Source: a virus
Length of the DNA: 52,489 nt
Reading direction: 5' to 3' (one strand)
Virus record (IMG/VR): IMGVR_UViG_3300018466_000002
Coordinates: 1-52,489 of that record
Shown in pieces: positions 22,445-31,230 of the stretch. The translations under genes and the position numbers were made by a program. The notes beneath the pieces are model-generated. The model ran no database searches, was not told the DNA's origin, and saw only the letters and a program-made list of their open reading frames with translations. The stretch's first letter is position 1. Every line of letters starts with the position of its first letter.

Positions 22445-23014
22445 ATGGGCGACGCGCCGACACAGCAGGAAGTTGACCGTGAACAGGCGATGCTCCTGCT
22501 CTACTCGCAGGGCTACTCTTTCGCCGCGATGGTCGGCCCGCTGCACGCGTTCAACCTACTCAAGTGCGACGATCTCCACCGCGACCGTCAGGACGGCCGC
22601 GGCGGCAAGGTCTGCGCGACCTGCGAGAACACGATTGCGGCAACGTGGCGCCGGCACATGGCCCGAATCGGCGCGGACAAAGAGGAGATCGCGGAGGTCA
22701 AAGGCGCGTGGCTCACGGTACACATGCTCGTTGAGCAGATCTGCATCTCGCGCTTCGCGAGCGATGTCGTGACCACCGAGACGCGAACCGAGATTGTCGA
22801 CGGGCAGCCCGTGACCACCACGACAGAGCGGCGCGAACCTCGCACCAACGTCGGACTGTTGCGCCTCATGTGCGAGGTGCGTGACAAGATGGCGCGGATG
22901 GGCGGGCTAAACGTGAAGAATCCTCCCTCCTCGCGCAAGGTTTCGCGCAGACTGCTCGCAGTGACCGAGCGCACCAATGAGCCCGACGAACACGGAGACG
23001 GCCCCGCCAACTGA
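22445..23014 (+). CDS. terS: Putative terminase small subunit, 189 aa
   Basis: The gene directly precedes and overlaps by 38 bp the large terminase gene, the usual place of the small subunit that recognises phage DNA for packaging. A CDDLHRDRQ/CATCENTI segment suggests a zinc site near residues 40-65; a long helical C-terminal part follows. ATG 22445 is used; TTG at 22424 would add seven residues. The call is by position; I see no decisive sequence signature. Confidence 0.65.
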   Translation: MGDAPTQQEVDREQAMLLLYSQGYSFAAMVGPLHAFNLLKCDDLHRDRQDGRGGKVCATCENTIAATWRRHMARIGADKEEIAEVKGAWLTVHMLVEQICISRFASDVVTTETRTEIVDGQPVTTTTERREPRTNVGLLRLMCEVRDKMARMGGLNVKNPPSSRKVSRRLLAVTERTNEPDEHGDGPAN

Positions 23015-24779
23015 CGAGACGGTGAACATCGCGCTCTGGCCGCATCAGATCGAGGCCGTCTACAACTGCGATCAATACCGGTGGCTGAACGAGATCGGCG
23101 GCCGCGGCTCCGGCAAGACGTTCAAGGATCGAGTTCGCATCGTCCGGTGGGCGGAGATGTGCACGGAGCTGCCCTTCGGCATCTTCGGCGCGACCGAAGA
23201 GATGCTGCAGTCCGCGCTCACCCCCATCCGCGAGACGATCGAGGAGATGGGGATTGACCATGTGTACGGCACGCGCGTGCCTCCGGAGTGGCAAGCGCAG
23301 TGGGATTACGAGGGAATCCCTTACCCGGCGCAGCGCCTGCGCTCCACAAAGTTCTGGATATGGGAGAACGGCGCGCACTTCTTCACGGGCTCCATCGTGA
23401 ACAACGCGGTGACGCGCGCGAAGGGCATCGACTTCAACTGCATTCTGGTCGTTGAGGGAACGGAGCCGGGCGTCGACCTGAAGGCCATCATGACGCTGTA
23501 CGGTGGCCTGCGCTGTGGCTCGGCCACACGTGGGAGCGATGGCGTCTGGCGCTGCCGCGTGCCGGGCCATCTTCACCAACTCGTCTTCGAAGGCAACGTC
23601 CCGCTGAATGACCCGTCACACTGGATCTACAAGAAAAACGAACGGATGCTCGCGCAGGAGGAGGCGCGCAAGGTTCAGGGTCTCCCCCCGTTCTATCGCC
23701 TGCTCACGTCGAGCACGAAGGACAACCCCGCAACGGGCGCCGACTACGACGACGGTCTACGCGCGATGTTCGATGAGACCACCTACATCGAGCAGACGAG
23801 CGGGGAACTGAAGCGCAACGTCGCACGCCTGTCGTACCACGCCTTCTCCGATCAGAACATCCTCGACACGCTGGTCTACGACCCGCGTCGGCCGCTGCAC
23901 ATCTGGTTTGACTGGAACGCCACGCCGGCCGCTGTCGGATGGGGCCATGACCTGCAGGCGCACGAGGTGCCGGAGCACGAGCGCGCGAAGGGACGCAAAT
24001 ACTTCGGCATCATTGGAGAACTGTTCTCCGGCGAGGACCCGCTGCACACCGACCAGGTAGCGGACGCGTTGCTCGTTGACGGCAGCGCCAAGAGCGACGG
24101 CCCGTGCGTCCACTGCAACCACGAAATGAAGGTGCACATGGTGACCGGCTCAGGATGGCTCTGCAAGCCCTGCCAATGGACGGTGCCGGGAGTCAAGCCG
24201 GACCAGTATTGCTCCGGAGTCGTGAAGGCATCCCCGTTGAACCCGACCACGCAGGCCAAGTACATCCACGCCCCGGACAACTGGCGCGGACTGATGCGCC
24301 ATCGCGGCATGGTGCACGTCTACGGCGACGTGAACGACGGGCGGGGAAACGCGGCGTCCGTAGCCGGCGGATCGATCCAGATCCTTCGCGACGTGCTCGG
24401 GGATGCGCTCGGGGACCGTGTCGCGTTCCACTTCCCGCCCGTCAACCCGCGCGTGAAGCTGCGCGCGCTAGCCGTGAACCGAGGGTTTCAGGACGCCGAC
24501 CGAAAGCGCAGCGTGTTCATTCACTCGCGCTGCGAGGCGCACATCACCGACTTCCGCGAGGTGATCCCCGACCCGAAGACGGGCGAACCGCTGAAGGTCA
24601 GCAAGTCGCCATCGCAACGGAAGCAGGGGAACGACTACTGGCTGCGCACGGACATCTCCGATGCATGGGGTTACCACTGGAGCCTGCGCTACCCGTTCAT
24701 CCGGCCGGGATCGTCGGGCATGCCGCTGGGGATGGACGAGGAAGATTACGGGCCGTTCGCAACATTCGCGGAACCGTGA
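22977..24779 (+). CDS. terL: Terminase large subunit, 600 aa
   Basis: This packaging motor has an N-terminal ATPase with Walker A GGRGSGKT (41-48) and CILVVEG as the Walker B/catalytic Glu region (about 155-161; the usual Asp before Glu is Val). The C-terminal nuclease is suggested by IWFDWNATPAAVGW (near 310) and VYGDVNDG (near 450). Between them, residues about 377-399 hold CVHC...CKPC, a zinc-ribbon-like insertion not normal for the family. ATG at 22977. Confidence 0.88.
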   Translation: MSPTNTETAPPTDETVNIALWPHQIEAVYNCDQYRWLNEIGGRGSGKTFKDRVRIVRWAEMCTELPFGIFGATEEMLQSALTPIRETIEEMGIDHVYGTRVPPEWQAQWDYEGIPYPAQRLRSTKFWIWENGAHFFTGSIVNNAVTRAKGIDFNCILVVEGTEPGVDLKAIMTLYGGLRCGSATRGSDGVWRCRVPGHLHQLVFEGNVPLNDPSHWIYKKNERMLAQEEARKVQGLPPFYRLLTSSTKDNPATGADYDDGLRAMFDETTYIEQTSGELKRNVARLSYHAFSDQNILDTLVYDPRRPLHIWFDWNATPAAVGWGHDLQAHEVPEHERAKGRKYFGIIGELFSGEDPLHTDQVADALLVDGSAKSDGPCVHCNHEMKVHMVTGSGWLCKPCQWTVPGVKPDQYCSGVVKASPLNPTTQAKYIHAPDNWRGLMRHRGMVHVYGDVNDGRGNAASVAGGSIQILRDVLGDALGDRVAFHFPPVNPRVKLRALAVNRGFQDADRKRSVFIHSRCEAHITDFREVIPDPKTGEPLKVSKSPSQRKQGNDYWLRTDISDAWGYHWSLRYPFIRPGSSGMPLGMDEEDYGPFATFAEP

Positions 24780-24785
24780 TACATT
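24780..24785 (+). promoter_or_regulatory. Extended -10 TACATT, leaderless promoter
   Basis: TGATACATTGCGTTGCATG; TGA is also the terL stop codon, and the ATG at 24793 is 7 nt after the -10. Confidence 0.7.
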
Positions 24786-24792
24786 GCGTTGC

Positions 24793-24981
24793 ATGCTGAA
24801 CGCGAAAGAGCATCAGGACTTGATTGGGCAGTTCGAGAAAGAACATACGGGCCGTTTTGCCAAGGAGCCGAGGGACCTGTGGGCACGAGGTCGCGTGTAC
24901 CAAGGCGGGCATGTCAACGATCTGTTCTTGTCCTATCGGCGCGGGTACGCATACGGAAAAGCCACAGGAAGCGAGCGCTGA
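24793..24981 (+). CDS. Hypothetical protein, 62 aa
   Basis: A small charged protein (LNAKEHQDLIGQFEKEHTGR, then RVYQGGHVNDLFLSYRRGYA) of a type seen in other phages. Leaderless start 7 nt after TACATT. It lies right after terL, fired from a promoter embedded in the terL stop. Confidence 0.7.
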   Translation: MLNAKEHQDLIGQFEKEHTGRFAKEPRDLWARGRVYQGGHVNDLFLSYRRGYAYGKATGSER

Positions 24982-24984
24982 CGC

Positions 24985-25365
24985 ATGGCCACGGACAACT
25001 GGGCCGACATCCTGATAAAAGTCGCACGCGAGCGACGCGTCTCGGAGAGAAACATGGACAGCCCGGGCGTCCGGAACCGAGATACTGTACGTAGCATGGA
25101 GGGTGCGATGGATGGATACAAGTTCAAATACATGGCGGACGACGGTGAGCGGGTCGAATGCGAGTCGTGCAGATTCAAGGCGCCGCTGGCGGAAGTGGAG
25201 TCGCATTCACGCCCCGTCATGCACCTGTGCGCCTTGTGTTATGGATCAATGGCGAGCCTCGCCCTTGAGCGTCCGATCGAGTACGACGGCGCGACCCTGA
25301 GCACGATCTGCTACGTCGGCAACGCGATCCTCGCCGCTCTCGGCAAACAGGACGCGGACCAATGA
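24985..25365 (+). CDS. Zinc-finger-like hypothetical protein, 126 aa (or 89 aa)
   Basis: Two C-x2-C pairs (CESC and CALC) about 25 residues apart suggest a zinc ribbon. Two starts compete: ATG 24985, without SD, and ATG 25096, which lies 7 nt after TACTGT in the pattern used throughout this genome. The second gives MEGAMDGYKFKYMADDG and keeps the zinc part intact; I consider it the more likely main product. Confidence 0.6.
   Translation: MATDNWADILIKVARERRVSERNMDSPGVRNRDTVRSMEGAMDGYKFKYMADDGERVECESCRFKAPLAEVESHSRPVMHLCALCYGSMASLALERPIEYDGATLSTICYVGNAILAALGKQDADQ
25083..25088 (+). promoter_or_regulatory. -10 element TACTGT, internal leaderless promoter
   Basis: TACTGTACGTAGCATG inside the longer reading of the 24985 gene; the ATG at 25096 is in frame. 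Confidence 0.55.
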
Positions 25366-25372
25366 ACCGTGA

Positions 25373-25378
25373 TACGAT
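25373..25378 (+). promoter_or_regulatory. Extended -10 TACGAT, leaderless promoter
   Basis: TGATACGATGCGCGGCATG; the ATG at 25386 is 7 nt after the -10. Confidence 0.7.
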
Positions 25379-25385
25379 GCGCGGC

Positions 25386-26687
25386 ATGAAGAACGAACTG
25401 ACCTACGACCGCCTGAACTACCTGATTCAATTCGTGGCCGGCTGGTCCACGAACCTCGGCGACTTCGCGAAAGAACTGGACCGGGACATCATGGCGGGCC
25501 TGCGCGAACTGGCCGAGATCCGCGCCCGTCAGGACAAGTCCGCCGAGTGGCGCAAGATCGCCAACGAACCCGCGACGGATGACGAGATCGAGATGCACAA
25601 GCGGCATGAGGGGTGCGGTGGGGCGTGCTTGCAGTGCATGGACAAGTTCCGGCTGATCGCGCGGCTGGAGCGTGATCGCGCGGACCGCGAAAGGGATTTC
25701 GCCCATCGTCAGGAGACCCACGACATGCTTCAGCGGTCCTTCAACCGCGTGCATGCGCGGATGGAGACGGCAGAGTCAAGGGCCGTGATCCTCGAACGCA
25801 AGGTGGAAAGACGCGACAGGGACATCGTGAACTTGAAAAAGGAGATCGACCGCCTCGCGGATGTCATGCGGCAGCAACGTGCCGAAGTGGTCGAGCATGA
25901 CGCGCAGCTCGCGCACGTCAAGGCCGCGCTGGCGGCGTGTCACGAGCAGAACGCGGCGCTGCGGACTGACAACGCTCGGCTCCGCGGCATCCGGCCCGGA
26001 GCGCTCAGAACGCCGTACGGAACGAGCAACATGGGTCGGTTCGCCGGGTGGTCTTCGCCGGTCACGGTTGAGGAGTATTCCGAAAAGATGGAGATCCCCC
26101 TCGTCGTCGAACGCGACGAAGCCCTGCGCGAGAGGATCATCGCGGCAATCGGTCCCGACACGCCGACCGAAATGCGCTGGCGTGCCGGAGTTGCGCACGG
26201 CGAAGGCCTCGACAGCGTGGCGCTCGCCTTCGGTCTCAAGCGCCGCGTGCGAAAGTGCGTGCAGAAGTTCAACCGGAACGGCCACAGGATGCTCATCGCG
26301 TGCGACGAGGGACGGGGCGTGAATGTGTCCTACCACGACCAGCCGCAACCACGGGAGTGCGAGGCGTTGCGGGACATCTGCCTGCACCACGAACCGCTGT
26401 GGAGGTATGCGGATGAGGATGCGCGTTTCGCGACGCAACCGGAGGCGACGGAGTACGCGCGGGAGATCGTTGTCAACGCGAGCGGCGTGACGGGGACGGA
26501 ACCGGAGACGATCACCCTGACGATCTGGCCGCGCGGCCTATGCACGCCGGAGTTCCACGCGTTCCCGTTCTCGACTAGCGACGGCCAGACCGCGACTAGC
26601 GACGGTCAGACCTACTGCCAGTGCGGCAAGGCGCGCCGGACGATCATCACCACGACATGGAAACCGGAGACGGAGCATGGCAAATGA
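25386..26687 (+). CDS. Long coiled-coil protein with Cys motifs, 433 aa
   Basis: Residues about 1-70 are globular and contain GCGGACLQC; about 95-205 form a long coiled coil (METAESRAVILERKVERRDR and on); 205-400 are mixed alpha/beta; the end has YCQCGK. Two short Ser-Asp-Gly-Gln repeats sit near residue 405. It may be several ancestral small genes fused. Leaderless start at 25386. No function recognised. Confidence 0.6.
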   Translation: MKNELTYDRLNYLIQFVAGWSTNLGDFAKELDRDIMAGLRELAEIRARQDKSAEWRKIANEPATDDEIEMHKRHEGCGGACLQCMDKFRLIARLERDRADRERDFAHRQETHDMLQRSFNRVHARMETAESRAVILERKVERRDRDIVNLKKEIDRLADVMRQQRAEVVEHDAQLAHVKAALAACHEQNAALRTDNARLRGIRPGALRTPYGTSNMGRFAGWSSPVTVEEYSEKMEIPLVVERDEALRERIIAAIGPDTPTEMRWRAGVAHGEGLDSVALAFGLKRRVRKCVQKFNRNGHRMLIACDEGRGVNVSYHDQPQPRECEALRDICLHHEPLWRYADEDARFATQPEATEYAREIVVNASGVTGTEPETITLTIWPRGLCTPEFHAFPFSTSDGQTATSDGQTYCQCGKARRTIITTTWKPETEHGK

Positions 26688-27472
26688 GCGCACCAACGAA
26701 ACGCGAGGTGATACTCGCAATCGCGGTGGTTGTCCTGGTCGTGATGTACGTGATCTGGCGACGAACGACCCCGAGCAGTTCGGAGGGGACGAGTCCTACG
26801 ATAGCCCCTGCGCCCACGCCCGCGTCAACCCCCGGCAATACGCGCGCATCTTCCGCGTCGACGTCGGATGGAACGGCGTCGGCGTCTTTCTCCAATGCAA
26901 TCAGTGCTGGCAAATCGGGACGTGCATCGACGCAACCGCGATCACTCTTCGGGCAGACCTCGGCGCTGGATGGTGGCGCATTGATCGAGCCTCAGGCCAC
27001 AACATTTTCCGCCGTTGGATTGGAATCGAGTGACCTGCCGCCCCGTCAAGCCGCCGCCTTTACCATCAACCACGACCTGAACAAGTTCCGCCGAAACCTC
27101 GTGCTGAACGCGAATGCGAAGTTCCCTCCGCAGGTCTGGGTCAGCCCGACATTCCTCGAATCGGAGAACGTGCGCGCGTCGGGGGGCACGTTCCCCGTCC
27201 GGCTCTGGCGCGACCGCGGCGGCATCCTCACGGTCTGGCGCGAGGTGCGCGTAGGGGCGCATCAGACCGGCGCCGCGCACGTTCCCCTTGACGGCGCGTT
27301 CTTCAGCGTCGGCGACGTGCTGATCGTCGAAACGAACCTCGCGCTGATGGTGGCCGAGGACGGGCAGGGAAACACGCTCACGCCTCTCATGTCCTCCATC
27401 GACAATCGGAACAAAGATCCATACACGCAACCGGGCAGACCAAAGGCGTTTCGGGGGAGCGTGCAGCCGTGA
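26684..27472 (+). CDS. Membrane-anchored structural-type protein, 262 aa
   Basis: ATGA overlap with the preceding gene. An N-terminal membrane segment (EVILAIAVVVLVVMYVIWRR) is followed by about 75 Ser/Thr/Pro/Ala-rich residues and a C-terminal beta-rich domain (FPPQVWVSPTFLESENVRAS, GGTFPVRLWRDRG). The soluble domain looks like an exported or virion protein on a flexible stalk. Family unknown. Confidence 0.65.
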   Translation: MSAPTKREVILAIAVVVLVVMYVIWRRTTPSSSEGTSPTIAPAPTPASTPGNTRASSASTSDGTASASFSNAISAGKSGRASTQPRSLFGQTSALDGGALIEPQATTFSAVGLESSDLPPRQAAAFTINHDLNKFRRNLVLNANAKFPPQVWVSPTFLESENVRASGGTFPVRLWRDRGGILTVWREVRVGAHQTGAAHVPLDGAFFSVGDVLIVETNLALMVAEDGQGNTLTPLMSSIDNRNKDPYTQPGRPKAFRGSVQP

Positions 27473-27681
27473 GCCGGATCGAGGCGCATCGGCTGCTTGA
27501 CGCATTCATCGCGAAGACACGGGAGTGTTTCGCGGCAGGCATGACGGAAGACGAAGCCGGCGAGGCGGTGGACGATGCGCTTGGAGCGCTCGTTGAGGCG
27601 GCGACACGCGCTGCTATCGGCCAGCATGGCGAGCCGGCGCCGCCGACAGACCCGGACGCCTACCTGAAGCGCGAGGCGTAA
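27469..27681 (+). CDS. Hypothetical helical protein, 70 aa
   Basis: GTGA overlap with the preceding stop. Acidic helical protein (RIEAHRLLDAFIAKTRECFA, TEDEAGEAVDDALGAL). A terminator follows about 40 nt later, so it ends the 25386 transcription unit. Confidence 0.65.
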   Translation: MSRIEAHRLLDAFIAKTRECFAAGMTEDEAGEAVDDALGALVEAATRAAIGQHGEPAPPTDPDAYLKREA

Positions 27682-27721
27682 CAGAGGCGTGAGCGGGACT
27701 GGAAACCTCCGGTCGGCAACT

Positions 27722-27751
27722 GGCCCTGAGCAATCGGGGCCTTTTGTTTTT
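27722..27751 (+). terminator. Rho-independent terminator
   Basis: GGCCC/GGGCC stem (27722-27726 with 27737-27741), 10-nt loop, then TTTTGTTTTT. Confidence 0.8.
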
Positions 27752-27760
27752 CGGACGTGT

Positions 27761-27766
27761 TACAAT
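27761..27766 (+). promoter_or_regulatory. -10 element TACAAT, leaderless promoter
   Basis: TGTTACAATGCGTGTCATG; the ATG at 27774 is 7 nt after the -10, just past a terminator. Confidence 0.75.
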
Positions 27767-27773
27767 GCGTGTC

Positions 27774-28007
27774 ATGAAGAACGGCAAAGGGTTGACGATG
27801 GCACAAATGAGCGGCGCACCCGTGGAAGTGGTGCACGCACCGGAGAACGATGCCGTGTACGTTCTGGCGCAGCGCGAAGGCGAAACGGGAACCGCGATCC
27901 TCGTATACGCCCTCGTGTACACGTCTTACATGCCCGCCACAGGGTCGGCGCAGGCATGGGTCGCGGCCGACAGGGACAGGGTACGCACTGGAGCGCAAGA
28001 AGCCTGA
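27774..28007 (+). CDS. Hypothetical beta-rich protein, 77 aa
   Basis: Beta-strand pattern (PVEVVHAPENDAVYVLAQRE, TAILVYALVYTSYM). Start fixed by the leaderless promoter. No domain recognised. Confidence 0.7.
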   Translation: MKNGKGLTMAQMSGAPVEVVHAPENDAVYVLAQREGETGTAILVYALVYTSYMPATGSAQAWVAADRDRVRTGAQEA

Positions 28008-28042
28008 ATCCATGTCATCCTACGCGCGGAGGAACCCCGCGC

Positions 28043-28456
28043 ATGCACCGCAACCGCAACCGCCCGCGACTCACGTACGCCCTCATCCTCGCCGCGCTGA
28101 TCTACGCGGCCCTCGACTCCGCTGCCGCCACCCAAGCATCGAACGTGATCGCCGAGGTGGGCATCAGCGGGCAGGTCATCACGACCACTGACACCGCGCA
28201 GTTCCTCACCGTACCGCTCGGAGCCATGCACGCGTCGATCGCCATCATGAATGCGGACGCATGCTTCGGCCATGACATCAGCGGCGCCGCGCCCACGACG
28301 ACGAGCAGCGATCGATGGTTCTCCGGGATGAAGGTGATCTTGGCGAATGACCCGCTCATGCTGAAGCGCCTCCGGGTCATCAGTTGCAGTGCCGGGGTTC
28401 CGAGCACGGTGCAGATCTACTACTCGCGAGCGAGACGGGTAGGCGACGCGCAGTGA
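28043..28456 (+). CDS. Secreted hypothetical protein, 137 aa
   Basis: A basic start and hydrophobic core (YALILAALIYAALDSAAA) look like a signal peptide. The mature part is beta-rich with two Cys. GGAGG is about 10 nt upstream of the ATG. It directly precedes the tail-fibre gene, which also carries a signal peptide. Confidence 0.65.
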   Translation: MHRNRNRPRLTYALILAALIYAALDSAAATQASNVIAEVGISGQVITTTDTAQFLTVPLGAMHASIAIMNADACFGHDISGAAPTTTSSDRWFSGMKVILANDPLMLKRLRVISCSAGVPSTVQIYYSRARRVGDAQ

Positions 28457-28524
28457 TACTTCCCGGCCCCAAAGTATCGCAACGCAGCAGCCCGTTGTAC
28501 GCAAGTACGATAACCGGACGGTGG

Positions 28525-28530
28525 TAGGCT
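28525..28530 (+). promoter_or_regulatory. Extended -10 TAGGCT for the fibre gene
   Basis: TGGTAGGCT followed by GTGCCGT and ACAGGAGG; the start would fall on the SD-containing leader of the 28555 gene. Confidence 0.5.
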
Positions 28531-28554
28531 GTGCCGTACAGGAGGCAACACGCA

Positions 28555-30804
28555 ATGAAGTCTTTACGTCTGGCGGTCCTCACGCTCGCCCTGTCTGCGC
28601 CCGCGCTCGCGCAGACCACCGTCGTGTGCTGCAACAACGGAACGTCGTCCGACTCGCCAACCTTCACCGGCGATCCGCAGGCACCGACCGCCGCGCGCGG
28701 CGACAATGACGACAGCGTAGCTACCACCGAGTTTGTGAACGCCGCAACGTTGCCCTCCGTCGAGATTCATGGGGTCGACTGCGCAGACAATGCGACCGAC
28801 GACGCCCCCGCGCTCTCCGCCGCGATCGTAGCGATGGCTCACTCGGGACGCCGCGTACCCGCCGACTGCACGATCAACATCAACTCGACCGTGCAGGTCA
28901 CAACGTCCAACTGGCACCTTGCCGGGGACGGCAGCGGGTGGGGCACAACGAACGGCCCGTACGTGAAGATCAACGGCAACATCACGGGCTTTGCGCTCGG
29001 AGATTCGTCGACGATCGTTGAAGGCATCAGGATCGAGGGGTTGAAGTTCTTCGGCGTCGCGGGCGGGACCTCGCAGCACGCCTTCGACCTCTCGTACGTG
29101 AAGAACAGTCACTGGATTTACGCGTTCTTCAACGGCTTCACGGCTCCGGCCATCATCGCTCAGTCGGGTGGTGTCGGCAGCGGGTTCTACAACAACTTCA
29201 CCTACTGCTGGTTCACCGCCAACGTGGGGCCCACGGTCTATCACACGAAGGGCGCGGCCGGCTTGGCCTTCCGGCACAGCTTCTGGGGGAACAACACGGT
29301 TGGGGCCGGGTACAACGCCGCCGACATCGATATCAGCGGGGTCTGGAACTTCGTCTGCGACTTCTGCGACTTTGAGACGAGCGCCGTGACCCGGGAAGTC
29401 ACGGCTGCCGTTCACATGAGCGGCGTGCTGGGAGCACGATTCGAGAACAGCCACTTCGAGACCCCCAGCGGCGTGTGGTGCAACGCCTTCGCGTGGGACG
29501 TGTGCCCCTCGGCTGTCTTCGAGAACAACAGCTTCACCACGGGCGTAGCCGCAACGTCCATTTGGGGGAACGGCTGGACAAAGGCGCGCGTATCCGGAAA
29601 CCACCAAAGCCTCCCCTCGGGCAGCATCGCATTCAAGAGCACCAACGCCACGGGAGGCAACGTTGTCACGGGGAACGTCTACTCGGCCGGCGTGACGAAC
29701 GTGCTGCAGCCCACGGACATCGACATGGACACGATCGGCAGATTCCGAGCTGACTTCACCAGCGGCACGCTCCTCAGCCGGTACGCAATCCAGTCCATCA
29801 CCACGAACGGCGCGACGAGCTTTTCGGTTCTTCCCAACGGCACGAGCACTGCCTCCGGCGTCGACACCTACTCCAACTCGGATCCGACGAACGCATCAGT
29901 CATGAGGATCGGGATCGACGGCACGGCCGGCTTCGTCGACAGCGCCATCTCTGGCTCCGGTACCTTGCTGCCGCTGCGAATCCGCATGAATGGCACCACG
30001 GCCATCGGCGTTGGCACCACAGGCAACGTGGGAATCCCGACACCTTCTGCGACGGCGGGCGTACTCCTGAGCGGAAGTGCCTCCCTGAACGGCGCCGCAA
30101 CGTTCGAGGTTGCGAATACCTCCAGTTCAGACCTGAACGCGTTGGGCAGGGTGAGCGCCAAGGCGGACACGTCCTCGGCGTTCATGCAAGCCCACGGGTC
30201 GGGTCGTACGGCCACGGGTTACGGCGTCAATCTGGCCGGCTACGCCGAGGTTATCGGCGCAACTGGAAACGGTCTTTTGGTGGGTACGTCCATCGCTACA
30301 CCCGTGATCTTCGGCAGTAACCGCCAGAGCGCCATGACGATCAACACGTCGAACAACCTGCTCGTGACCAACAGCATCGCCAGCATCAACGGCATCGCAA
30401 CCGCCGGAAGCACGGGCGGAGTCGCGCCAGTCGTCGGCAGCGTCAGCCTTTCAGGGCAGTCCGCGACGGTAGCCGCAACAAACGTGGTCACAGCAGCAGC
30501 AGCCGGTATGTACCGGGTCTGTTGGATGACTCAGGTGACCACGCCGGCGACAACCTCGTCATCCGTCGTCGTTACGGTCGGATGGAACAACGGCTCAGCC
30601 AAGACTTCGACGGTGGGGTCAGTGGATGGTGCCGTGTCGGTGGCTTCGGCGACGCCGTCCAACACCCTCAACTCGACGGCGAGCGGTTGCGCCGTGGTTA
30701 CCTCCGCCGCCGCGCAGGCGATCACGTACACGGCGACCTACGCATCCTCGGGAGCGACGGCCATGCAGTACGCACTGCGGGTAGTTGCCGAGCGGTTGCA
30801 GTAG
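28555..30804 (+). CDS. Beta-helix tail fibre/spike protein with signal peptide, 749 aa
   Basis: After a clean signal peptide (MKSLRLAVLTLALSAPALAQ) comes a tail-fibre module (FTGDPQAPTAARGDNDDSVA followed by TTEFVN), then a pectate-lyase-like beta-helix at about residues 60-380 with many GxN/aromatic turns (GSGFYNNFTYCWFTANVGPT), and a long Ser/Thr/Ala-rich beta C-terminal region. Such proteins bind or degrade host polysaccharide. A secretion signal on a fibre is odd, because virion proteins normally assemble in the cytoplasm. AGGAGG lies 9 nt before the ATG. Confidence 0.8.
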   Translation: MKSLRLAVLTLALSAPALAQTTVVCCNNGTSSDSPTFTGDPQAPTAARGDNDDSVATTEFVNAATLPSVEIHGVDCADNATDDAPALSAAIVAMAHSGRRVPADCTININSTVQVTTSNWHLAGDGSGWGTTNGPYVKINGNITGFALGDSSTIVEGIRIEGLKFFGVAGGTSQHAFDLSYVKNSHWIYAFFNGFTAPAIIAQSGGVGSGFYNNFTYCWFTANVGPTVYHTKGAAGLAFRHSFWGNNTVGAGYNAADIDISGVWNFVCDFCDFETSAVTREVTAAVHMSGVLGARFENSHFETPSGVWCNAFAWDVCPSAVFENNSFTTGVAATSIWGNGWTKARVSGNHQSLPSGSIAFKSTNATGGNVVTGNVYSAGVTNVLQPTDIDMDTIGRFRADFTSGTLLSRYAIQSITTNGATSFSVLPNGTSTASGVDTYSNSDPTNASVMRIGIDGTAGFVDSAISGSGTLLPLRIRMNGTTAIGVGTTGNVGIPTPSATAGVLLSGSASLNGAATFEVANTSSSDLNALGRVSAKADTSSAFMQAHGSGRTATGYGVNLAGYAEVIGATGNGLLVGTSIATPVIFGSNRQSAMTINTSNNLLVTNSIASINGIATAGSTGGVAPVVGSVSLSGQSATVAATNVVTAAAAGMYRVCWMTQVTTPATTSSSVVVTVGWNNGSAKTSTVGSVDGAVSVASATPSNTLNSTASGCAVVTSAAAQAITYTATYASSGATAMQYALRVVAERLQ

Positions 30805-30809
30805 TGTGA

Positions 30810-30815
30810 TACACT
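30810..30815 (+). promoter_or_regulatory. Extended -10 TACACT, leaderless promoter
   Basis: TGATACACTCCGCACCATG immediately after the fibre stop; ATG at 30823 is 7 nt after the -10. Confidence 0.7.
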
Positions 30816-30822
30816 CCGCACC

Positions 30823-31062
30823 ATGAAACTGCGCCTGAAGAAAGACCTCGTCATCCCGGCCGGAACGGTCATGAGTTCGGACGGCGTGCCCGCGAAGACC
30901 GTGCGCAACCCGCTCGGGAACGTGATGCATGATCTGGAATTCGGGGCAAATGCCACCGGACGCCTGTACATCGGGCACGAGGTGGGTGATCCCGGCTTCG
31001 ATGAGTGGTTCGAGCAGGTCGTACCTGAGGGGTGGGAGCCTCCGAAACGCCACGAACCGTAA
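30823..31062 (+). CDS. Hypothetical protein, 79 aa
   Basis: A short beta/alpha protein (LRLKKDLVIPAGTVMSSDGV, LYIGHEVGDPGFDEWFEQ) resembling other small phage proteins without known role. Leaderless start; terminator 50 nt downstream. Confidence 0.7.
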   Translation: MKLRLKKDLVIPAGTVMSSDGVPAKTVRNPLGNVMHDLEFGANATGRLYIGHEVGDPGFDEWFEQVVPEGWEPPKRHEP

Positions 31063-31112
31063 ACACGGCAGCCACGAAGCTCAACCCGACCAGAGCGGGA
31101 GCGGATTCACCC

Positions 31113-31154
31113 GGAACGCCCCGGATCGTGAAAGCGGTTCGGGCGTTCCTCTTT
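31113..31154 (+). terminator. Rho-independent terminator
   Basis: GGAACGCCC (31113-31121) pairs with GGGCGTTCC (31141-31149), followed by TCTTT; inner positions also pair partly. Confidence 0.75.
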
Positions 31155-31217
31155 GGGGCGCGTCAGGTTGATCCTGATGCTGCGTCGGGTTCAAGGTGGA
31201 ATCCGTGCAGGCAGGAG

Positions 31218-31223
31218 TACAAT
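31218..31223 (+). promoter_or_regulatory. -10 element TACAAT, leaderless promoter
   Basis: TACAATCCGCTGCATG, 7-nt spacing to ATG 31231. Confidence 0.7.
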
Positions 31224-31230
31224 CCGCTGC

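Noticed and set aside
26677-27033. Frame starting 7 nt before the 26684 gene
   Set aside because: The 26684 frame has a membrane segment, a well-formed C-terminal domain and the ATGA overlap; the other frame is a shadow.
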